NCBI GenBank assembly: GCA_963665155.2
Contig: CAXXFI010000002.1
Coordinates: 310,001 to 374,000, forward strand
Reading direction: 5' to 3'
Source of the DNA: UBA1141 sp963665155
GTDB lineage: Bacteria > Chloroflexota > Dehalococcoidia > Lucifugimonadales > UBA3495
DNA: 64,000 bases
A model generated the notes under the pieces. That model did no database searches. It saw nothing but the letters and a program-made list of their open reading frames with translations, and had not been told where the DNA came from. This document shows positions 33,954 through 42,503 of the stretch, piece by piece; within the stretch, counting starts at the first letter, position 1, and each line of letters begins with the position of its first letter. Both the position numbers and the translations under genes were made by a program.

Positions 33954-35210
33954 GTGCCAAGTGACACGTTTTATACGGCAATAGACATTGGCAACAGCAA
34001 GATTGCCTCCGTGGTGGCCCGGGTCGGCACGGAAGGGGAATTGAAAATACTGGGTACCGGCGTGGTGCCTTCTCAAGGAATGCACAAGGGCCGGATCGAG
34101 AGAATCGACGAAGTTCAGGCCGCTATCACATCCTCATTGAACGAAGCTCAACGCTATATCGGCAGGGGCGTCGTCGCAGGGGTATACGTGGGGGTCAGTG
34201 GTAGCCACATTACCTGCATAAACACAAAGGATGTTATCGACAACCCGGGAGACATTAAAGACATTGACGCCCACCACTTGGATCGATTGATCCAGTCATC
34301 CTTTCCGGAAGTCGGGCACACTCAAGAAATCTTGCACGTGATACCCATCAGTTATGACGTGGACGGCTTGACCGGTCTCCGAAACCCGGTTGGGCTGCAC
34401 GCCGAGCAGGTTCATGTGGACGCCCACGTCGTTCTTGGCGACGCGGTTACGTTGAAGAATTCGATAAAAGCAGTTGAAGCCAGCCATGTTGACGTGAAGA
34501 GCCTAGTGCTCCAGTCGTTGGCCTCTGCTGAGGCCACCCTTACCGGCGATGAGCGAGAGATGGGCGCCGTGTTCGTTGACATTGGGGCCGGCACCACCGA
34601 TTTGGCCATCTACCGCCAGGGTAGCCCGTGGTATTCGGCCGTGATTCCGGTGGGCGGCAATCAACTCACCAAAGACCTTCAAGTGGCTTTGGGCACCTCC
34701 TATTATCTTGCCGAGGAAGTCAAATTGAATTGGGGTCACGTCTTCCCGGAGATGCTTCCGGGGAACGAGGAGGTTGTAATTCCCAGCTTCCAGGGCCAGC
34801 CTCGCCGCGTTGTACAGAGGAAGCAAATTGCTGAGCCGCTGAACGCACGAGCGGTTGAGATGCTCAAACAGATACTGTTAAAGGTGCGCCAATCCGGCTT
34901 ACGGCAAATACCGGACGGCGGCCTGATAATCACCGGCGGTTGCGCCGAACTCCAGGGTATCCGTGATTTAGCCATCAAGACCCTGGGCGGCCCGGTTCGC
35001 CTTGGCTATCCACGGGGTATCTCCGGCTTGCCCACCAATTTAAGGAAGCCCGCATTTTCGACCGCTGTGGGCCTCCTACTTTGGGGTATCAAGCACCAGG
35101 GAGAAAAGCGTCCCTACAGCAACGGAGAGAGCACCCTTTGGGGTAAGAAGTCATTCTTTAGCCGCTTCAAGAGGGAGCCAAAAGCGCGTAGAGAGGTGCC
35201 GGTGGGTTAG
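33954..35210 (+). CDS. ftsA: Cell division protein FtsA
   Basis: Actin-like ATPase that tethers FtsZ to the membrane. It has 418 residues from GTG. ATP-binding motifs: AIDIGNSKIASVVARVG, VGVSGSHITCIN, GAVFVDIGAGTTDLAIYRQG and GGLIITGGCAELQGI, with VGLLLWGIK near the end. The C-terminus (KKSFFSRFKREPKARREV) is the amphipathic basic helix expected to bind the membrane. It starts 74 bases after rsmH and ends 175 bases before ftsZ, so the three genes probably form one transcript with an additional ftsZ promoter possible in that gap. Confidence 0.95.
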   Translation: MPSDTFYTAIDIGNSKIASVVARVGTEGELKILGTGVVPSQGMHKGRIERIDEVQAAITSSLNEAQRYIGRGVVAGVYVGVSGSHITCINTKDVIDNPGDIKDIDAHHLDRLIQSSFPEVGHTQEILHVIPISYDVDGLTGLRNPVGLHAEQVHVDAHVVLGDAVTLKNSIKAVEASHVDVKSLVLQSLASAEATLTGDEREMGAVFVDIGAGTTDLAIYRQGSPWYSAVIPVGGNQLTKDLQVALGTSYYLAEEVKLNWGHVFPEMLPGNEEVVIPSFQGQPRRVVQRKQIAEPLNARAVEMLKQILLKVRQSGLRQIPDGGLIITGGCAELQGIRDLAIKTLGGPVRLGYPRGISGLPTNLRKPAFSTAVGLLLWGIKHQGEKRPYSNGESTLWGKKSFFSRFKREPKARREVPVG

Positions 35211-35385
35211 AGGGACCCATTAGTCATGGGGTTACGAGTAAATGAAAACACGCAAATGTAACACGAAAGACCCATATCGTTGCGTAAGTTAGGAAGAGCA
35301 ACTCAGGCACAGGTCGGGACCGGATTAAGGGAATAGATCGGGCCAAAATTGGGATGTGGAATAAAGGGATGTGGAAGGAGAGAAC

Positions 35386-36540
35386 ATGGTATTCGAAAAT
35401 TCAGCTTCTTGGGACTCGCCAATTCAAAATACAGACCCCTACGGTGGGGTGCCGGAGATCGGAGCCGGTGCTCCGATTATCAAGGTAGTTGGGATTGGAG
35501 GCGGCGGCAGCAATGCGGTTAGCCGCATGTTCAAGGAAAAACTTCCGGTGGTCGAGTACCATGCCATCAACACCGATGCCCAACACTTGTTCCGGTGCGA
35601 TGTGGCCCACCGCTTGGCCATCGGCCAGACCTTGACCCGGGGCCTCGGCGCTGGCGCTCAGCCCGAGTTGGGCCGACAAGCCGCCGAGGAAAGCAGGAAT
35701 GAGATTGAAAAAGCCCTAGAAGGCGCAGACATGATTTTCCTGGCCGTGGGCATGGGCGGCGGCACGGGCAGCGGCGCATCGCCAGTAGTGGCCCAGATTG
35801 CCAAAGAGTCGGGCGCATTGACCGTGGCAGTGGTCAGCCGACCCTTCTCGTTTGAAGCAGCGACCCGACGCAAAAACGCCGAGGAAGGCATCAACCGTCT
35901 TAAGGACCATGTAGACACGCTGATTACCATCCCTAACGATCGTTTGTTGCAGTTGAACACCCACGGCGAGCAGCCCTTCACCTGGGAAGACGCCCTGAAG
36001 ATGGCGGACTCGGTGCTCCAGCAGGGCATCCAGGCCATCGCCGAAGTGGTGACCGTGCCCGGCGAAATCAACGTAGATTTCGCAGACGTCAAGACAATCC
36101 TCAGCAACGCTGGCCCGGCCTGGTTGGCCATTGGCCGCGGTAAAGGAGAAAACCGGGCGATAGAAGCCGCGAAGATGGCGACCAAGAGCCCCTTGCTGGA
36201 CATCGCCATGGACGGCGCAAAGCGGCTGCTCTTCGTGGTAAGCGGTGGCCCCTCCCTGACATTGCAAGAGGTCCAAGACGCCGCGAATATCATTCAGGAA
36301 ATGGCCGACCCGGATGCGAATATCATCTTCGGCACCAGCCGCGACGCCAAGCTGGAGGACGAAGTCAAGATTACCATGGTGGCGGCGGCCTTCCCTGTAT
36401 TACAGGAAACCCAGCAAATGCGCGAGGCCGAGCTGGAACGCCTACTGCAGGACGTTATACCCGAGTCGGAAGAAGAACTGGACGTGCCCAGCTTCCTGCG
36501 CAACCAGTCAGGTTCGAGGAGTCGAGGATTCTTCCGTTAA
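35386..36540 (+). CDS. ftsZ: Cell division protein FtsZ
   Basis: Tubulin-like GTPase that forms the division ring. It has 384 residues from the ATG at 35386 (GAAGGAGAGAAC upstream), preferred over an earlier in-frame ATG at 35371 without such a site. Motifs: IKVVGIGGGGSNAVSRM, the signature VGMGGGTGSGASPVVA, NDRLL, and T7 loop GEINVDFADVKTILSNAG with the catalytic Asp residues. The C-terminal conserved peptide is ELDVPSFLRNQ, which contacts FtsA. The linker before it is short. It is the last gene of the cluster, followed by an inverted-repeat terminator 38 bases downstream. Confidence 0.97.
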   Translation: MVFENSASWDSPIQNTDPYGGVPEIGAGAPIIKVVGIGGGGSNAVSRMFKEKLPVVEYHAINTDAQHLFRCDVAHRLAIGQTLTRGLGAGAQPELGRQAAEESRNEIEKALEGADMIFLAVGMGGGTGSGASPVVAQIAKESGALTVAVVSRPFSFEAATRRKNAEEGINRLKDHVDTLITIPNDRLLQLNTHGEQPFTWEDALKMADSVLQQGIQAIAEVVTVPGEINVDFADVKTILSNAGPAWLAIGRGKGENRAIEAAKMATKSPLLDIAMDGAKRLLFVVSGGPSLTLQEVQDAANIIQEMADPDANIIFGTSRDAKLEDEVKITMVAAAFPVLQETQQMREAELERLLQDVIPESEEELDVPSFLRNQSGSRSRGFFR

Positions 36541-36577
36541 ACCCAGCACAGCCGATATATCAACACTGTCAAATAAA

Positions 36578-36614
36578 ACCGTCGCCGGTCTGAGTATTCG
36601 AGGCCGGCGACGGT
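36578..36614. terminator. Intrinsic terminator downstream of ftsZ
   Basis: ACCGTCGCCGG and CCGGCGACGGT (11 bp, extended by three more pairs including one G-U) enclose a short loop. On the minus strand it is followed by TTTTATTT, on the plus strand only by TAAAG, so it may terminate mainly leftward transcription and work partly for ftsZ. Confidence 0.65.
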
Positions 36615-36941
36615 AAAGCGACAATCCCGGTGTTGGGCGACCTCCAAGGTCTTTCAACACTAATCATTTAGTTCGGAGTAATGTTCTCGGAGGCCTAAAA
36701 GCACTAATTACCCTAGTTTCGTTATCCAACAATCAGGCGCCGGGAATCACATTTTGGCCGTCTCTCTTAACTGGGGGGCGGCCTTCCATATATATAACGC
36801 CTTCAACGAATCTGACTCAATTCGGGGGCGTTCCGCAAAACACCGATAACCAACTCTTAGCCTAATTTGTACTGCCACTCGCCGGCTATTTTCAACCAGG
36901 ATAATTGATTCGCTGCTGGAAGGAAATCGAGGCGCAAGGGT
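36615..36941. other. Intergenic region between ftsZ terminator and the aldo/keto reductase gene
   Basis: About 330 bases with no recognisable gene. A TATATATAACG stretch near 36785 is AT-rich but has no good partner box. Confidence 0.35.
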
Positions 36942-37820
36942 TCAGCCTGATGGATTGACCAAGCCAGCCAATCTCCTATTAACCTCTACGTAAGTCGATG
37001 ATGGCAACGGGCCATTGGCGGCGGCGGCAATGTTTTTTGCGGCGTGCTCCGCATCTAAAGTCCCAATAATTGTGGTGTTCAGGTCCGGATGGCTAATGGT
37101 GTAGCGGAGCAAGAACTCGAACTGGTCCATGCCGTCTAACAGTTCACCCAATTCCGCCTGCTCCCAGACTGCCCACCGATCGGGGTCGGCCAAGCCATGG
37201 CCAGGTTCGCCCCTAGCAATGCCGCCGCGGATAATGGTGCCTGCTCCGGCTTTGGCTGCTTGGGACATGAAGGCGTCATGCTCCTGCTCCATTGCCGAGT
37301 AGGGGAACTGGAAAGCGTCGAAAACTCCCAGGTCCAGCAGGCTGCTAAGCTCGGGGAGCACGTCGGATACGCCGATAAACCTGGCCTTGCCATCTTTCTT
37401 TAAATCTACCAGCGCCTGAATCGCTTCATGCCGCATTTCATGAGGGGGAGCGCCGTGGAACTGTAGCAAGTCCAAATAGTCCGTTTTCAGCCGTTTCAAG
37501 CTCAGCTCCACGCCATCTACAATATTCTGGCGAGTGTAGATATGCCGTTCAGCCATCCCGGATTCCACGCCTTTGGTATCGACGTTGCAACCGCATTTCG
37601 AGGCCAGCAAGTATTCTTGGCGGCGATGGGAAATGTACCTGCCTATCAGTTCCTCGCTGCGACCGTAGTCGATGGAAGTATCAACGAAGTTGATTCCGCC
37701 GTCCAACGCCCCATTAAGCACCTTTTCGGCTTGGGCGTCGTCTACCGGACGCCCGTTGCGGATGGCCGAGCCCGGACCTCGAAGCTCCATGGCGCCGAAC
37801 CCCAGCACCGCCACACTCAA
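36942..37820 (-). CDS. Aldo/keto reductase
   Basis: NAD(P)H-dependent oxidoreductase of the TIM-barrel AKR family, at least 292 residues. Motifs: VAVLGFGAMELRG, NFVDTSIDYGRSEELIGRYI (catalytic Asp and Tyr), EYLLASKCGC (catalytic Lys), YLDLLQFHGAPP (catalytic His) and FIGVSD. The start given is TTG, but the frame stays open and homologous upstream (LEKRVLGNTGLSV), where no ATG, GTG or TTG is found before the sequence stops looking coding; the true initiation codon is unclear. The substrate is unknown. It is monocistronic and divergent from nrdR. Confidence 0.88.
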   Translation of the reverse strand: MSVAVLGFGAMELRGPGSAIRNGRPVDDAQAEKVLNGALDGGINFVDTSIDYGRSEELIGRYISHRRQEYLLASKCGCNVDTKGVESGMAERHIYTRQNIVDGVELSLKRLKTDYLDLLQFHGAPPHEMRHEAIQALVDLKKDGKARFIGVSDVLPELSSLLDLGVFDAFQFPYSAMEQEHDAFMSQAAKAGAGTIIRGGIARGEPGHGLADPDRWAVWEQAELGELLDGMDQFEFLLRYTISHPDLNTTIIGTLDAEHAAKNIAAAANGPLPSSTYVEVNRRLAGLVNPSG

Positions 37821-38204
37821 GCCTGTGTTTCCTAGAACTCTCTTTTCTAAAGCTGCTACTGGTCCCCCTCTCGAAAATCAATTTCCGGTTACCGTTTCTA
37901 TCCGGGCCAGCGGAGAGTATATCAAGCGGGCGCTAGGTTAGAACATCGAGAGAGGCAACCAGGCTAATTAGCAGGGGGGATCAATAAAACGCTCCGGAAG
38001 AACTTGCGGGATGTTCGGGAGCTTTCAGGACCCCCTACGGAGACGGAAATGGCCCATGGGATGTGACGAATTCGTAGGCGCATTGACTTTGATGGTTACG
38101 CAATATACAATTTCAGCTACTACAAATAGTGGTTTCGGTTAACAATAACACATCATGTGGTATTTTAAATTAATTTCAAACGAATTTAAGAAAGAGTACG
38201 TTTC
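37821..38204. other. Intergenic region between divergent AKR and nrdR genes
   Basis: It contains the codons of a possible N-terminal extension of the AKR gene (to about 37850) and an imperfect hairpin at about 37985-38021 (GCTCC...GGGAGC). The last 100 bases before nrdR are AT-rich, fitting a promoter. No exact NrdR box pair was recognised by eye. Confidence 0.35.
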
Positions 38205-38804
38205 ATGAAGTGCCCGTACTGCACGTTCGCGGACTCTAAGGTTACCGACTCCCGGGTCGTGGAAAATGGTATTCGCCGCCGTAGGGAATGCCAGCGATGT
38301 GGCCTGCGATTCACGACCTACGAACGAATTCAAGCCACAGCCTTGATGGTATCCAAGCAGGACAACAGGCGGGAAGAGTTTGACCGGGAGAAATTAATTT
38401 CCGGGATCCGCAAAGCCTGCACCAAACGGCCCATTCCGTCCCGGACCATCGAGAAAATGGTGGAAGACATTGAGGCAGAACTACAACACCTTGGTCAGGT
38501 GGAGGTACCGACTTCCATATTGGGGTCAATGGTGATGGAGCGCCTGAAAGCATTGGACCGGGTTGCCTACATCAGGTATGCCAGCGTCTACACCGACTTC
38601 CAAGACATTGACAGTTTCGAGCAAGCGGTGAAAGACCTCAGGGAAGATTCCCAGTTACCTCTTCCCGAATCTACGCCCACGCCGATACGCCGACGCCGCC
38701 GCCGCAACACAACGACAGCGGCCCGCTACCGCCCACGCAATCCAAATTCGTTTCGCAACGACATCCGGCCAGAAGGCTCGGATGATACGGGAGGAATCCT
38801 TTAA
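38205..38804 (+). CDS. nrdR: Transcriptional repressor NrdR
   Basis: ATP/dATP-sensing repressor of ribonucleotide reductase genes. It has 199 residues. The N-terminal zinc ribbon is MKCPYCTFADSKVTDSR with CQRCGLRFTTYER (four Cys), followed by an ATP-cone (VSKQDNRREEFDREKLISGI; VAYIRYASVYTDF). A basic C-terminal extension of about 50 residues (IRRRRRRNTTTAARYR) exceeds the usual 150-160 length. It lies upstream of nrdJ, its expected target, with a small gene between. Confidence 0.95.
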   Translation: MKCPYCTFADSKVTDSRVVENGIRRRRECQRCGLRFTTYERIQATALMVSKQDNRREEFDREKLISGIRKACTKRPIPSRTIEKMVEDIEAELQHLGQVEVPTSILGSMVMERLKALDRVAYIRYASVYTDFQDIDSFEQAVKDLREDSQLPLPESTPTPIRRRRRRNTTTAARYRPRNPNSFRNDIRPEGSDDTGGIL

Positions 38805-39044
38805 ATGAGCGATAAACTGGAATTTACGGCGCTGACCCGTCTTTTGACGCTTAACAACCAAGTCCACGACCTAGAAAACCAACTAATGACCGAGTCGGTC
38901 CCAACCCTTCCGGAAGCCTACGCGTTGGCCATGGCGACATCGGGAGCAGACCGCATTGCCCAGATGCAAGACGAGATCGCTCAAGGGGTAAGGGCCAGCC
39001 TGTCCACCTGCTGGCTTGGCGCTTCCGACGACCTGGGTTTTTAA
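38805..39044 (+). CDS. Small hypothetical protein downstream of nrdR
   Basis: A 79-residue frame whose ATG directly follows the nrdR stop, with GGGAGGA about 9 bases before it, so it should be translated together with nrdR. The sequence is helical in the first half (KLEFTALTRLLTLNNQVHDLENQLM) and has a Cys near the end. No family was recognised. It could be a genuine small gene or spurious; the good ribosome site favours a real one. Confidence 0.4.
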   Translation: MSDKLEFTALTRLLTLNNQVHDLENQLMTESVPTLPEAYALAMATSGADRIAQMQDEIAQGVRASLSTCWLGASDDLGF

Positions 39045-39264
39045 GAAGAACCCTTCTTTTCCTTCTGCAGGCTTCCAGTCTTTCTCTGAGTGTCGCAACT
39101 GAATCATACGGTCCGCCGCCCGGATTATGTAAAGCCCCCGAAGCCCTAGCAAACTTCCTCAACATCTGCACCGAAACTCGCTCCCCACCCTCTTGACTTT
39201 CCATAATCATCCGAGTAGTATTCGCCCTACCAGGAAAGGTAGTAGAGCGGGCCTCAACCACCAC

Positions 39265-39612
39265 ATTTAGTATAGCTACATACCAGGGTCCGTTGTTCTC
39301 ACCTTATGTAACTAAGCCGATTTCCGGTTAGATAGCTGAATAATGACGCCCGGGCAGCGATAAATCACCGGGTAGATGTTACAAGTGATTAACGGTATAA
39401 AACCAATGCCGGTTAAAGGCGAAGCCCATTCGGAATTTCATTCGCGGTGACCTTGTCAAACCATCCATCAGCGAAAAACTCTTCGACTGGCTCAGGGCGA
39501 ACGATCTCAGAGTCTCTGTCCGTTCGTGGTGAGCTTGTCGAACATTACCAGTGAGAACGCAATGGCCCTGGGTCTAAAGACCGGTTGGGCGAATTGATAG
39601 GAGACCCCCAAG
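39265..39612. other. Intergenic region upstream of nrdJ
   Basis: About 350 bases. The second half holds a dispersed repeat pair (39481-39542) like that at 2135-2213. No B12 riboswitch core (the conserved B12 box GCCACTG) was recognised, and no obvious NrdR box. Confidence 0.4.
39481..39542. repeat. Dispersed inverted repeat with CTTGTCGAA core
   Basis: CTTCGACTGGCTCAGGGCG at 39481-39499 and, in the opposite sense, CGTTCGTGGTGAGCTTGTCG (39521-39540, plus AA). The second copy is a perfect 22-base reverse complement of 2135-2156. Confidence 0.7.
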
Positions 39613-42036
39613 ATGACCTTTATTCGGCAGGAATCAGCCAGTATCGGCGTATCCGAGAATCAAAGGCGTAAGCAAGTGGTTGCCGCCTTGATGTCCGAGG
39701 GTATTGCCCAACGGGTCGGGGGCCGGACGTCCGAACTGACTGACAACGCCTCGGTGGTCTTGGAGCGCCGGTACCTGTCTAAAGACCGGGACGGAAACGT
39801 GGTGGAGGACACCGACGGTCTGTTCCGCCGGGTGGCCCGAAACCTGTCTCAAGCCGAATTGAATTACGGTGCCACGGAGTCCCAGCGCCAGGCCGTGGAG
39901 GACGAGTTCTACCAGGTCATGCGTCACTTGGAGGTTCTGCCCAATTCCCCTACGCTGATGAATGCTGGCAGGGACCTACAACAGCTTTCCGCCTGCTTCG
40001 TGCTGCCTGTTAGCGACTCGTTAGAGGCCATATTCGACGAGGTCAAGCAAACGGCCTTGATCCACAAGAGTGGCGGCGGGACCGGGTTCTCCTTTAGCAG
40101 GCTGCGTCCGGAAGGCGACATCGTGGGTTCCACCGGCGGCGTGGCCAGCGGCCCGGTCAGCTTTATCCGAGCCTTCGACACAGCCACCGACGTGGTCAAG
40201 CAAGGCGGGACCAGGCGCGGCGCCAACATGGGCATCCTGGACGTGAGCCACCCGGACATCCTCAAGTTTATCAAATCCAAGGAAGACGGACGCCACCTGA
40301 ACAATTTCAACATCTCAGTTGCGGTAACCGAAGAGTTCATGGGAAAGGTCCAGGAAGGTCAAGATTACAACCTGGTAAACCCGCGGACCGGTAAGGTAAC
40401 GGGTCAACTGAATGCCAAAGAGGTCTTCGACCTGATGGCCGAGTTGGCTTGGAAGACGGGGGACCCAGGCTTGATATTCATTGACCGCATCAACCGGGAC
40501 AATCCAAATCCCCACTTGGGAGTGATCGAAAGCACCAACCCGTGCGGCGAGCAACCGCTGTTGCCCTACGAATCGTGCAACCTCGCCTCCATTAACCTGG
40601 CACGCATGGTCACTTACGCCGATGGCGACGTGGCAATCGACTGGGAGCGCTTGGACAAAATCGTCGAAGTTACGGTCCACCTTTTGGACAACGTAATCGA
40701 CATGAACAAATACCCGATTCCTGAAATCGCCGAAATGAGCCGGAAAACCCGCCGCATCGGTCTGGGAGTAATGGGATTCGCCGACCTTCTGGTCCAATTG
40801 GGGATTCGATACGATTCCGAAGAAGGCCTGGAGTTAGCCGGGAAAGTTATGGGGCGAATTCGAGAAAGCTCCCACCAAGCATCAGAAGCCTTGGCCGGAA
40901 CCCGGGGGGCTTTCCCGGCATGGGAAGGCAGCATTTACAGCAGCACAGGTAGGCAAATGCGAAACTCCGCTCCTACCACCATCGCACCCACCGGGACCAT
41001 CAGCATAATAGCCGGAGCGTCCAGCGGCATTGAGCCCCTGTTCGCCCTGAGCTACGTGCGAAACGTTATGGATAACACCAAGGTAGTGGAAGGCTACTCA
41101 TATTTCGAAGCCGTGGCCAAACACGAAGGCTTCTACTCCGAAGAACTCATGGAGCAGTTGGCGGAGAAGGGAAGCCTCGAAACGCTGGACGTGCCCGATT
41201 GGGTCAAAGAGGTGTTCCGCACTTCCCACGACATAGATCCGGAATGGCACGTAAAGATACAGGGGGCGATTCAGGAGCATACTGACAACTCGGTCTCCAA
41301 GACCATCAACTTCCCTCATAGCGCCACGGTCGAAGACGTATCCAAGGCCTACGAACTGGCCTACACGTTGGGCCTCAAGGGAATAACGGTCTACCGGGAC
41401 GGTAGCAAAGCGGGTCAGGTCCTGAGTACCGGCGAGACCAGGCAAGATGCCTCGGAATTGGGCGAGGTAATGGCGGAACCTCAGGAGTCGACCGATTTCC
41501 TCCTGCCCAGGGAGCGCCCCCGCACCACCCACGGCGTTACCGAGCGTGTCCGCACCGGTCACGGGAACATGTACGTAACTATCAACTTCGACGAGGGTGG
41601 TCAACCCTTCGAGGTGTTCGGGACATTGGGCAAGGCCGGGGGATGCGATTCGGCCCAGTTGGAAGCGATCTCCCGTTTGGTTTCTCTTGCTCTGCGATCG
41701 GGAATAGACCCCAAGAACGTAGTTGAGCAACTGCGGGGAATCACCTGCTGCCCGGCTTGGGACAGCGGTACGTTAGTCAGGTCTAGCCCCGACGCCGTAG
41801 CTTTGGCGATCGAACGTTCCGTCGGCGATCGCGAGGGTGACGAAACTGCTAAGCAACCCCATGGGGCGGTTCAAATGCAGTTGATCAACAGGGCCACGGG
41901 CAACGGTAATGGTCATGGAAACGGGAACGGGAACGGGCATACGCCAGCGAGAAAATGTCCGGATTGCAATACCCCTATGATTTACCAGGAAGGCTGTTTA
42001 ATGTGCGTGTCTTGCGGCTGGAACAAGTGTGAGTGA
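39613..42036 (+). CDS. nrdJ: Adenosylcobalamin-dependent (class II) ribonucleoside-diphosphate reductase
   Basis: Makes deoxyribonucleotides using B12 as radical source, with no oxygen requirement. It has 807 residues. Motifs: NSPTLMNAGRDLQQLSACFV (first active-site Cys), GGGTGFSFSRLRP, GANMGILDVSHPDI, ESTNPCGEQPLLPYESCNLASINL (radical Cys and Glu), APTGTISIIAGASSGIEPLFAL, TDNSVSKTINFP, and a C-terminal redox domain. The very end is a zinc-ribbon-like CPDCNTPMI with CVSCGWNKCE, after a Gly/Asn/His low-complexity linker (GNGNGHGNGNGNGH). No small subunit gene is present. It is probably regulated by the upstream NrdR. A good terminator follows. Confidence 0.96.
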   Translation: MTFIRQESASIGVSENQRRKQVVAALMSEGIAQRVGGRTSELTDNASVVLERRYLSKDRDGNVVEDTDGLFRRVARNLSQAELNYGATESQRQAVEDEFYQVMRHLEVLPNSPTLMNAGRDLQQLSACFVLPVSDSLEAIFDEVKQTALIHKSGGGTGFSFSRLRPEGDIVGSTGGVASGPVSFIRAFDTATDVVKQGGTRRGANMGILDVSHPDILKFIKSKEDGRHLNNFNISVAVTEEFMGKVQEGQDYNLVNPRTGKVTGQLNAKEVFDLMAELAWKTGDPGLIFIDRINRDNPNPHLGVIESTNPCGEQPLLPYESCNLASINLARMVTYADGDVAIDWERLDKIVEVTVHLLDNVIDMNKYPIPEIAEMSRKTRRIGLGVMGFADLLVQLGIRYDSEEGLELAGKVMGRIRESSHQASEALAGTRGAFPAWEGSIYSSTGRQMRNSAPTTIAPTGTISIIAGASSGIEPLFALSYVRNVMDNTKVVEGYSYFEAVAKHEGFYSEELMEQLAEKGSLETLDVPDWVKEVFRTSHDIDPEWHVKIQGAIQEHTDNSVSKTINFPHSATVEDVSKAYELAYTLGLKGITVYRDGSKAGQVLSTGETRQDASELGEVMAEPQESTDFLLPRERPRTTHGVTERVRTGHGNMYVTINFDEGGQPFEVFGTLGKAGGCDSAQLEAISRLVSLALRSGIDPKNVVEQLRGITCCPAWDSGTLVRSSPDAVALAIERSVGDREGDETAKQPHGAVQMQLINRATGNGNGHGNGNGNGHTPARKCPDCNTPMIYQEGCLMCVSCGWNKCE

Positions 42037-42084
42037 CGTGTTGTGAAGTTGAGCGTTCAGCCGCTAGCCTACCCTCCTTTCCTA

Positions 42085-42116
42085 GCCCCCGGCGCGAGCT
42101 GGGGGCCCTTCTTTTT
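42085..42116 (+). terminator. Intrinsic terminator of nrdJ
   Basis: GCCCCCGGC and GCTGGGGGC form a 9-bp stem (one G-U) closed by the GNRA tetraloop GCGA and followed by CCTTCTTTTT. Confidence 0.85.
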
Positions 42117-42343
42117 AACCCTTCGTTTTATTCCATTGACCCGATCCGAGACCAACTCCGAAGACCAGTTCCGGTGCCCCGCTTAGGTCATCCACTCGCC
42201 TTGTGCTAAAATTCTGATGCTCGCGTGGGCTAAGCCTATCATCTGGCAGTTTGCGCAACTGTCCACGGAAAATAGTCGACCAACGCAATGACATACCGCT
42301 GTATCCTAGTACTACTTCTATATGAAATTGATGAATACCAGTT

Positions 42344-42424
42344 ACCCCCCGCTCTAACTCTCCCCCTTCACGAGGGAGAGGATTAGTCCCTTCCCCCGAA
42401 ATGGGGGAGGGTTAGGATGGGGGT
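42344..42424. repeat. Composite palindromic repeat (REP/MITE-like)
   Basis: Two hairpins, CTCTCCC/GGGAGAG and CCCTTCCCCC/GGGGGAGGG, lie inside outer arms ACCCCC...CTAAC and GTTAGGATGGGGGT. Elements of this CCCCCATCCTAACC type are widely dispersed in environmental genomes. It lies between nrdJ and pdxA, apparently without affecting either gene. Confidence 0.75.
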
Positions 42425-42503
42425 GTCGATTTGCTAGTCAAATATAGCTGGAAGTCGTACTAGACGCCGATATCTCGGAAAGAATGAGGAAATAGGGGAA
42501 ACA

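Noticed and set aside
39265..39612. Cobalamin riboswitch upstream of the B12-dependent nrdJ
   Set aside because: The conserved B12 box was not found and the region is largely made of dispersed repeats.
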